Below the pieces are notes generated by a model. It made no database searches, had not been told where the DNA came from, and worked only from the letters and a program-made list of their open reading frames with translations. Shown here one piece after another: positions 30,081 through 40,500 of a stretch of DNA of 64,000 nucleotides. The translations under genes were made by a program, and so were the position numbers. The number at the start of each line of letters is the position of its first letter. The stretch's first letter is position 1. Source of the stretch: Eupeodes corollae (lineage: Eukaryota > Arthropoda > Insecta > Diptera > Syrphidae); assembly GCF_945859685.1 (NCBI RefSeq), contig NC_079149.1, positions 70,512,991-70,576,990 of the forward strand, written 5' to 3'.

Positions 30081-31008
30081 TGTAATACAATGATGGAAAA
30101 AATAATAGAAACATGTGTCTTTCACTTAATGGTAAAAAGTTTGAGGTCAATAATGATTTCGCCTGAAAAAAATAATAGAAACAAGCTATTTTAACTTATG
30201 TAAATAGGGTTTTTGAGCTTTTATGTTCGTTTGTCAGATATTTTATTTTCGCTACTAACTACATTTTTTAAAAGACGTCTATAATTTTAATAAGTTAGGT
30301 CGTGAATTACATTGTATTTATTTTGAACGCCAAGTGATGAAAAAACTAGAACAACCTGGAAAAGTGATAGTTGACATTGCAAAAGTCTTAAACTGTTCAA
30401 AGAAAAATATTTTTGAAACTTTACATTCACGCCTAAAGAAGAAACAAGATGAGAAAAACAAAACAGACCAGTGATAGCTAGAACAAAAAGAAACCAACTT
30501 ATAGAAGCAAGTCTTCCTGGTAGAAGTCCACGTAAAGTGCCATTATACAAAGACTTCCCTTTGCAAAAAAAAACACTTAATCGTTCTTATTGAAATAACG
30601 TTGTGTTGTCGGATGAAACGAAGATTTATTTGTTTCCTTCCGATAGAAAAATATATGTAAGTTCAAAAGACAAGAAGTGTAACTCAAAATACAAAAAGAA
30701 GGCATTGAACCACGGTGATGGGAAAATAATGATGTGTGGGTACTTTTCTGAATCTGGTGTAGGTCCAATATCTTAAATTCAGTTATGTAAACATTAACTG
30801 AAGAGGAGGTGCCAATCAAATGAGAGTTCATGTAGGATAATGACCCGAAGCACCTTTCAAAATTGGCTAAACTATACTTACAACAAAACAAAAACAATAT
30901 TATGGAATGACCGTCACAATCACCCGTCCTAAACCCAATTGAACACTTAAGGGGCATCCCAAAGCGAATGGTTGGAGATTGTGAAACCAAAAATAAATAC
31001 GAGTTGTG

Positions 31009-32353
31009 TACGTTAATAAATGTAAATCGGTGTTAGTTAATATTCAGTATGGTGTCCCTGAAGGTTCAGTTCTTGGTCCTGTCTTATATAATGTGTACAC
31101 GTCTGATTTTCCACAGCTACCTTATTGTGATTCAGGGATTTATGCAGATGACACCTGCATACTCTCTTCGCATGAGTTTGGTCTAAATATTGAGACCAAT
31201 CTTCAAAATGCACTTCATATTTTAATGAGATATTATCACAAATGGAAAATTAAATTAAATGCTGGAAAGATAAAATCAATCTTTTTCTCGAGAAAAAGAA
31301 AGCGATTATTTCTTCCCAGTAATGAGCTGGAAGTCAATGGTGCTACTATAAAATGGGAGTCCAATGTGCATTATCTAGGAATAAACCTTGACAAGCGGCT
31401 TATCTTTAAAGAACATATCAGTAAAATAATTAAAAAAGTTAATATTGCAATTAAATAGAAAATCGCATTTAAGTACTGAAAATAAGATAATTATACAAAA
31501 GGTTGTGTTTCAAGCAATGTTGTTGTATGGATGTCAGGTGTGGGGTAGTTGCGCAATCTCCCATATTAAAAAACTCCAAGTGTGTCAAAACAAAGTTTTA
31601 AAAATAATGCTTAATCTACCCTGGCATTATTCAACTAATGATCTTCATAATCAAACAGGTGTTGAACTGATTTGCACAAGAATTCAAAAATTAACTGATA
31701 ATTTCTTAATGAACTGTGATATTTCTGACAACCCTTTGGTAGTGCAATTAAACACTTAAAAACACTTAAAAATGTATTTATTTATTTTTGTTATTTATTA
31801 CTTACTATTTATGGTTATTTATTTATTATTTGTTATTTATTATTTATTATTGTAATTTATTTTTTACTATTTACTATTTATTATTTATTATTTGTTATAT
31901 ATTATTTATTATGTGTTATTTATAATTTTTTTTTTTTATTATTATTAAGTTAGTACCTGCTTTTGGTTTTTAGATTTTGTTGCAAAATAATTTGCTTGTT
32001 TATTTATTTATTTACTATTAATTTATATGTTATATATATATATATATGTTTAAATAACTTATTTATTTATTTATATTTATTCAATTAAAATTCAACTTTT
32101 TTATTACTTTACGTATCCTGTGTGTTTTAAAATTCAATCTATTTCTTACTGAAATGTTTGTTTTACTTAAATGAAGGTTTTTATCATATTTTCCTTCAAA
32201 ATATAAATGTTTTCTTTTTGTATTTATAATGTTGTAAAAATAACTTATTCAGTAGAAAGATATATTTTTAAATATCAAATCTCTGTGTAAACTGAGCGGT
32301 AGCAAACCAAATAATATTTTAAAGAAAGAAATAAAATATCTATCTATCTATCT
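31009..32353 (+). mobile_element. 5'-truncated LINE nested in the Tc1 element
   Basis: The insert is bounded by a 12-bp target duplication, ATACGAGTTGTG, at 30997-31008 and 32354-32365. It encodes the end of a Jockey-like reverse transcriptase: YGVPEGSVLGPVLYN, GIYADDTCILSS (the catalytic YADD is intact), HYLGINLDKRLIFKEHI. After a frameshift near 31450 the frame resumes as LLYGCQVWGSCAISHI. The 3' end is an (ATCT)n tail preceded by AATAAAAT. The loss of the 5' end is typical of target-primed insertion. Confidence 0.88.
31760..32060 (+). repeat. TTATT/TATTTA low-complexity tract in the LINE 3' UTR
   Basis: Near-continuous repeats of TTATTTATT with variants fill the 3' untranslated part of the nested LINE, with a (TA)n run near 32031. 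It is simple-sequence expansion with no coding. Confidence 0.8.
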
Positions 32354-32512
32354 ATACGAGTTGTGGTCGAAAAACCTGTAGAGACATATGCCGATGCCGA
32401 ATTGGTGAGTTCGATTGGGCGAACAGTGGAATAATAAGAGTGCCGTTAAGTTGTTTTCTCGCTAAAAAAAGAAGTACCATTTTAATTTTCTTTCTATTAT
32501 TTTGTCCAGGAT

Positions 32513-34465
32513 GCTCACATACTAATAAAAATTGCAAGTAAAATTCTTGTTGAATGTGATATTTCATACTTACATCGAAATCTTAGTGGTTTTTCCCTTA
32601 GCCTTTTATTAATTTTAAACTGCTTTTGATTAGCAGTTCCTTAAAACGACATGCAACACGGGCATGTACTAAACAGAAGGCGTTATTTTCCGTTCAGCAT
32701 CTAGATTTCGAGACACTGCCATTAAAAAAGTATACATCGTTTCGAAATGGAATATACGAGTATTTGTACACATATTCTATTGAAATATAGCTTTAATTTT
32801 AAGAAAGATTTTGGAGATTATATTGAAAAATAAAAACAATTTTAATTAAATTTGAATTTCTATTCATGTCCATACTATTATGAATATTTTGAATTCCTTT
32901 CGTAAAAAATATCAATCCCAAACGAAATACATAAACAATGACTGGATCTTTTTTTACACTGCTCATTATACTGCTTTCGAAATGTATTTTTAAACTTATT
33001 AACTTATGCAGTTATAGAAAATATCTCACTGAACGAAAAACGTGTAAAAATACATTTACCTAAGAAATCAATGGGACCGCTGAAAATATCCAACCGTCCT
33101 GTTGTGTGTACCATTTTTATAAAACAAAAATTGCATTTTTAATTTACTTTAATACTTTATGATTTGTATTCTTAAAACTAAATGGAAAACTTATGACAAA
33201 TAAGGTGTTTTTATTTATAACTGAAAAATTTCATAAACAACTGGAATCTTTTCTATTTTCGTCAGATATACAAATAATAAATGGAGTTAAAACATCATAA
33301 TACATTTTTTGTACAGTAAACAAAATATTTAAAATCAACTACATTTGTGACATACATACATTATGTACGACCTAAATATAAAATAACTTCATCAAATGTA
33401 TTTTAAATTAATTTACAGAAAATAATAAGATATGTGATTTTGTTGAAAATGTCATTCACGGATTGAGAATTTTCTCCAACAGAAAAGGGGTATGCACACT
33501 TGAAAGCCAAAATGAGTTTTAAGACTCCAACTTATTTTATTTATTAGTTTAAATTTTCACTCTAAATTCAGCAGTTTTATAAGCCTTAATACCCCTACAA
33601 TGGAAATATGAATTTTATTATTTCTGTTATTCCAATTATTTTAGTTTAAATAAATTAAAATTACAAATCATTTTATCTTGCAAAGCATAAAATTAAGATA
33701 CTAATAGAATAACAAAATTACATACTAAATCGAACGTAGGAAGCGTTGCTTTGATTTCCTTTGTTTACTTTAATAATAGTATGTTATTATGTTCACAAAC
33801 GGAAAAACGTTTTCCTTTTATTTAATAAACATACAAAATCTCAATATGTACATTATGTACGTATAATTCTCTAGAATATGTATCAGATAGCCCATTGCCA
33901 CTACTTTTAGCATTGTGATTTAAAGAGATGTTTATAAAACAAGACATTTTATGGACTTACAACGATTTATTACGGATGGTGTGCAATCTATTAAGTAAAA
34001 TTTAAGATCGAGCAGATAATTCAACTTAAAGACGCTTAACTCAGCATGCATTCATATACATTTATATTCTAATAATGGCTAATGTCTGTCTCCACATCTT
34101 ACTTCATTGAAGAGCCATACTTGGCTAGAATGACGTTTGTTTCGCTCATTTTTGCAATGAATATTTTAGACAGAAAATATAAATGGTCAGTTTTTGTACT
34201 TTTTGCCCATGAATATGACTTCATTTTTTTTATTTTAGTTAAAGACAAAAAGTCGTGGTAAGTCCTTTCAGTGTCTTGTTTTGCAATATCTCCAAGCAGC
34301 GAAAACAAAATCTTAAATCTAAGAAAGTTTGTATTTTCTTTCACTTTGCCACATGCTTGTTTGTGGCGCTATATTTCTTATAGGTAAAATGAGTTTCTTA
34401 TTGTTTAAGTTGGATACCATTTTAAATGAACTACGTTTTTGTAAGTTATTAAGTCATTAGGTTGA
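32513..34465. other. AT-rich intergenic DNA downstream of Rtf1
   Basis: No protein or repeat is recognised over nearly 2 kb. This includes the likely 3' UTR of Rtf1 (minus strand, just below 34466). No single poly(A) signal stands out. Confidence 0.45.
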
Positions 34466-34572
34466 CTAAATAAGACCGCGTTTCTTCTTGTAGTCTTCTA
34501 AATTGAGTGAGCGTTTTGGCGCTGCTTCATTAACCTTTGGTATAGGCTTCGGTACAACCGTCACTGAATTAA
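34466..34572 (-). CDS. Rtf1: Rtf1 exon 4 (last 34 codons and stop)
   Basis: The acceptor ATAATTCCAG precedes TTAATTCAGTG. Completing the split codon to Val, the frame gives [13 protein letters not shown] and then [15 protein letters not shown] with a TAG stop. The last motif is the conserved C-terminus of metazoan Rtf1. It is hidden under a longer ORF on the opposite strand. Confidence 0.9.
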
Positions 34573-37500
34573 CTGGAATTATACAAAAATTATATAATGA
34601 AACAAAAGCAATAAACTTTTTAGCAATTAAAATTATTATAAAAATAAAAGTTACTTTAAAATATGTATTTGGAGATATTCTGGCAAAAATTTGTCAGAAA
34701 TATCAATTAATTCGTTCGTTCTTGCATTGTACCTACCGTTTTAAATTTGATTTTAAAATTAGGCTTTTTGAACAAAATATAATAATTTCAGTTGGGTGCT
34801 TTTGGTTTTGTTTGTTCACATTTTCACAAAAGCTTTCTGTCAATTTTGAAAGATCTGCCATTAACAAACATTACAAAAACAATTACCAGCTTTTGATGAG
34901 AAAAATAAACTTACATGACAAATCGGACAGAGAGAATGTAAATTTTCGCATCAATTTAACATTTTACAATTTGGTAACTACACTACTCTCAGCTTGGAGC
35001 AGCTCAGCAGCTCGTGGAAGTATTTTGCGTTTCCTTAAACGACGCGTTAAAGTTTAATGAGCATATTCAAGAAAATGTTGAACAACATATCAACGATTAC
35101 ATAACTTCAAGATCAGATACAGTTCAGAGAAGAAAAAGAATACATGGTAAAAAATCGAAAAAATCTTAACACTGCTCTCTATTACCGTCCATTTTAAAAT
35201 GTTAATACGAAATAAATGTTCGCAATGTTTTGTTATTGCAGAAAGTTGGGACAAAAGTAGTGTGTATGTACGACCTGTCACACCTCACAGGTTGAAACCG
35301 AAGGCATGCATCGCACGAGTTTAACATTTCCAACATACATCAAAATTTGTTTAGAAGATCTCAATGGTAACGATGTTACAAATTCGTACATTTCGAAATG
35401 TAATTAAAAGAATTTAAAACGAACTTCTTTGGAAAATCGAAAATTGGTTTAGTTAATTAGCCAGAACGGTTAATCAGTACGAGAAATAGGAAAAATTGTG
35501 CACCGGACCCCTTCACATAATTTCACGATTTAAAAACGAAAATAGGATTCATAATGTGAATAGAAAAGTAAAAGAAAAGAAGTAAATAAAAGAAGTACGA
35601 AAAGCTTCTTTCTAGTCAACTTAAATCCTTTCTTATCTTCGGAATCTCTAGAGATTTTTTTGCAATATACTACGAGTAAAGAAGTCGGCTACGAAACCAT
35701 AAGCATCGCGATCGAAAATATGACCGAAATGGAAGTGTATAAAAAGCTACCTATTCGTGAACAAAGAAATTAAAAACTTTTGTTTGCTAATGACCAATGA
35801 ACATATAACATAGGATGTTCTAAATAATGTATCAAAGGTTCAGATGGAAGAATTTTTTAAGGCGGAAAATAAATGAAGAATTTTCTCATAAGCATACTCG
35901 AGATACTATGAAGCATGGCCATTGGTCGGTCATGGTATGGAAGGTAAAATGTATGAAATGGTTATCATCAATATTTGTATACAACATTTGAGGTCCATTG
36001 TCAGTGAGCTCCGAATACAAGACAATTTCATCTTTTACCAGGACAGCTATCCAAATCAACCATCTTGTACTGCAGGGCCGTGGTTATTGCATAACTGACC
36101 TAAGGTACTTTAAACACAGAAAAAGTATCTTGACCTAAATAAGGTTTTATAATGTTGTGAAGTTGGGGCGAAATTGGAGACAGCTAGCTAGGGACCGAGT
36201 TGGCTGGAGACGCATAGTGGTTGAGGCCCAGGTCCGCCCCGGACTGTAGCGCCACCTTAAGTAAGTAAGTAAGTAATGTTGTGAAGTGTGAGGCGTTAAA
36301 TTATAGAGTTGTTTTTGTTTTTAATATTAATTTCCTGTTCAATGGCATAAATTGTATTGTTGACGAATTCAAAATAAAAACTTGTGTTTTTACATATAAA
36401 ATGGTTATAACGTTTTACTGGTGAACATGTTAGTCGAGTCGGGAAGCCCGTACCCAATGTTCGTGTTCAGGATACAATCGCCACTGTAGCATCGGCAATA
36501 CAGGCACATCCAAGCGTTTCGACTCCAAATTTGTTAGGGCAAATTGGAGTTAGCAGATAGTCATTACAGCGGATTCTTCACTTTTTTTTTATAATAAGCG
36601 CACACTTAAGTGTAAGACACAGTGTGAGCACTAGGAAAGGGAGAAAGGGGTTGACAGGAGGTGTAGGTGCACATTGGTTTTGAATTCCTGAATATTGCAA
36701 TGGCTGGGAAAGACAGAGTGTGGTAAGGAATTCCACATTCGCGAAGTACGGCCAAAGAACCAATCTCTGTACTTGACGGTACGACCGAAGTTGGGCTCGA
36801 GGGTATACTGATGAGCATTCCTAAAAGCGCGAGTTTTAATGTTGAACGATTTAAGGGGAGGAATGCATCAGGATATTTTTTTAGAGCATAAACTGTTAAA
36901 ATAACGGTAAGAGGGTGAGACAGTAAAATTTACGACGATGTTCGAACGACGTTAATGAACCTATGATGGTATTATCACCAATCAATCTAAATGCTCTACG
37001 GTTAATACTATGCAAGAGGCTTAAGTTGCAGGAGCACCAGCCCTGATATGGGAGTTATACTCAAGCTTTGGACGTATATAAGTCTTGTAAATAACAGCCA
37101 CATCAGAGGGGGAGTAAAATTTTTTGCATCGCCTTAGAAAACCCAAACATCTTGCGGCATTTTTGTCGACATCGCGTAAGTGATCGTTTCACAAGAGGTG
37201 GTATGTGGTTCACATACCAAGAGTATCGACAGGTTCAGTTTCATCGATGCAAGTGCCATCAATTAATAATGGCAAGGAGGCATATCTCGCTCTAACGATA
37301 CAAGGCAACATTGGGTTTCCGAAGCATTAAATTCCACTCGATTTTTTATCCCCCAATGCTGTTTAGATCAGAATTGAATGAACTTATCATATTTTGTCGT
37401 TGCAGTTCCACGTTCGAAGGTGAGGGATGTGGTTTTGAAAACGAATATGAAAAGCTAAGAGTACTATCGTCAGCAAAACAATATATTAAATTAGAAGTTG

Positions 37501-40500
37501 TAGTTGAAGAGTGTTGGAGATAAAACGGAGCCCTGAGGCATACCAGCATTTATTTTGTAGTTTTCAGACTTGAATCCATCCGATACAACTTGTATTGAAC
37601 GATTCAAAAGGTATTTACTAATGCAATGAAGCAGGGATTCGTCAAAACCGACTTACACTTATTTCCGTACGAAGTCCAAATTACAAGAAATTTAAACCCC
37701 CAGGATTTCCCTGCTCGAGAGGAATTTTGCCGAAAATGATTGCAATGGCCGAAGATTGATTAATTGTTTTTTCATGTGTGATGAGGCCCATTTTGACCTC
37801 AACGGCAATGTAAACAAGCACAATTGCTATATTTGGAGTGCTGCGCAGTTTTATCAGGGGCAATTATCGGGCCATACTTTTTTGAAGAAAAGGTGTAACA
37901 GTAACTGTCAATTAGAACCGTTATTTGAAGACTTATTCCATTGAACAACATTTGGTTATTTCAAGATGGAGCAATTATACATATAGCCACAGAGCAGTTC
38001 TGGCGGAGTTCCAACGAAATTCCCAAACAAATTTATTTTCAGGAACTTTACTTTTCAATGGCCCCAAGGTTACCTGCCCTGAATGCACCAGACTTTTTTT
38101 TTAATGAAGCTATGTCGAGCAGGACATGCAGAAAACAAAACCCAAGAATTTGACTGAATTGAAGCAGTCCATTAGTCAATGACAATAATTGAGCGGATCC
38201 CAACTTCAACCCTTCAGGCTGCAATAAACAATTTTTTGTCGGGTGCCGAATAAGTGTCGGTGAGCGGCGCGAAGGTTATTTGCGGTCTATCATCTTTAAA
38301 AAAAATCAAACAAACAAATTAAATACACTGATTAAAAAAAGGTAATTGAATTTCTTTTTGTAGTACAATTAGTGCGCCACCCTGTACAATCAATTGTAGC
38401 CACATGTGTTATTGTTGGTGCATTTTTCAATCATCACTTACCTTTTCCCGTTCAAGATTGAATTGGTTTTGAATGAAAGTTTAAAAAAAAAGAAAGTGAG
38501 CAATTATTGAGTTTTAAGGAGTCAAATCTCGGTTTAATAAAAAAAGTTCAAACCAAACATCTATTATAGCACCCGGTTGGATTCTATCAATATATAATAA
38601 TATTGAATGTTTGTCAGGGCTTCATTTTCCGGTAGAGAATTTTGTCATTAATTTCAATTCATTAAATAATCTCGTATGTATGGAAGGTGAGAGAAGAAGA
38701 AGATGGAACGACGAGCTGTACAGCGACGTAGACCTAGTCAAAAGGATAAAAGGTCAACGCCTGGGATGGCTAGGTCACGTAGAGCACATGGAAACCATAG
38801 TCCGGCTCAGAAAGTCTTCGAATTGACGCCCACAGCACAGCGCAGTAGAGTTACTACTACTCTTCTTAATCGGTTGAGAATGTGGATATTTGAAAATAGC
38901 CTAGATAGTGAGAGTTTCAGACAGGATTTGATTTCGTAAGGAATATAGAACGGTTAATAGTATTTTCACGTTAACAAAAAAAGGTCATGGAATACCAACC
39001 GCAAAGTCTATCCAAAATAATAGCTTCTTGCCTTATCTAACGGAATACTCAATTTGTTGGTGAAAGGTCATGGATTTTGATATGGGAAAACCATTCGAAA
39101 CCCTTACGAATTGTTTAAAGAGTATAAATTTGATCTATTTCGTAAACTAGCGAACAATTCCGGAATCAAATCTTACAAACAACTATTTCTACAATGTTCA
39201 AGGCTTAAATTACTTGCCTCATCAAAATGCCCAAAATAATAAATGTACGATGTGTAACTGACATGCAACAGAGGACGTGTTACAATTTCTCGGAAAATGT
39301 CCCATTCTTAACTAGATCACACAGGTAAACTAGGTTGATTTTCTAGTTTTTCGACGGACGGCTTATGCCAATATCTAATTGTCAAGACATTATGTAATTT
39401 TAATGCTAAAAACTAAATGAATATTGAATAAAGATCACAATAGTACGTGTGACATACATACCGGGCAAAGGAACATCTAGATCAATGTCAAAATCATGCA
39501 ACGAATAGAGGCTGTAATCGTTAGACTGCGGCTTCTTTGATTCGTCGGTTCTCCTTTTGCCTGGTGGAGGCGGTGCTGGAACCATGGGCAAGAGTTCCTC
39601 TTCTTTCTTTTCTGCAGACTTGAAACCCATTCGTGGTTGCGTTGTTCTTCTAGTAAATGGATCAGAAATTTTCAAGCCCTTATTGGCTCGTACTTCTTCC
39701 ATTATAGCTTTCTCAGCCTCCTCTACATTGCGCTTTCGATTTCTATCGTTTATGTATGAAATCAAACTAATACTACTTGATCTCTTTTTATCTAGTTCAT
39801 TAGCACGCGTCTCCAATTGATCGATTTGTTTACCAAGGTCGGCAGCGACCTCATACTCTCCACGCAATAGAGCCGCATCCCGTTCTTTCATCAAACAAGT
39901 TTTCTTCATTGCGTAGTTAGTGGGTCTATTTCTAAAGCGGCTTTTCTCTTCCACCAATTTATCGACGTCCTCTTCTTTAAACACATAGTTAAACGCATCT
40001 TTGACGTCACGAGCTTTCTTTTCCATCATTTCTAATGTGGGCATTTGTACATTCTGCGTTGAACAAATTTCACGCCATTTTCCAAACTCACTGTCAGTAA
40101 ATTCTTGATTGGAAATGAATTCCAAACGAAACACTCGCTCTTGAGTGCCGTGTTTAAGTTTCAGTCCCCGATTTGTTTTAGTCGTTCCTAATTGATAGAT
40201 TTTCGCAGTTTCTACCACTCCGACAACTTCTGCTACACGGTAGACAGGCTTAGCTCCATTGTTGCCAATACTTATACGCACAAAGCAGTTCATAACAGTT
40301 TTTTCGAATACTGGCAAGTTGACAAAACGCTCCATTTTATACCGCGATAAACGCATTTTATTCAGTTCTTCGCGTGTTGAGATGTAAACGGGTTTCTTTT
40401 CTGTCTTCTCTTCATCCTCAGATGAACTTGAAGATTTGCTGCTGCTAGCTGATCGTTTTTCTGATGGCTTTTCCTCTTCTTCAGAATCACTACTACCGGA

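Larger units (their letters stand above)
30086..32512 (+). mobile_element. Tc1-like transposon, interrupted by a LINE
   Basis: The left end has TGATGGAAAAAATAATAGAA (30091). The right end has its imperfect inverse (TTTCTATTATTTTGTCC, 32491). Between them, + strand frames read VVLSDETKIYLFPSD (first catalytic Asp), a GGYFSESG-like MMCGYFSESGVGPIS block, DNDPKHLSKLA (second), and SQSPVLNPIEHLRG (third acidic residue). Stops and shifts show it is dead. At 31009-32353 a LINE splits it. Without that insert the frame reads on as KNKYELWSKNL. Confidence 0.85.

Noticed and set aside
30577..30990. 137-codon minus-strand frame
   Set aside because: Antisense to the Tc1-like transposase with DNDPKH and NPIEHL motifs on the + strand.
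34503..35057. 184-codon + strand open frame
   Set aside because: It overlaps Rtf1 exon 4 in antisense, has no recognisable domain, and its length follows from a stop-poor AT-rich stretch. The minus-strand exon is strongly supported by a conserved C-terminus.
39406..39461. Read-through C-terminus of Rtf1 (about 15 residues after GMYVTR)
   Set aside because: It begins with a strong donor sequence (GTATGT) and is not like the conserved Rtf1 C-terminus, which is found at 34466-34572.
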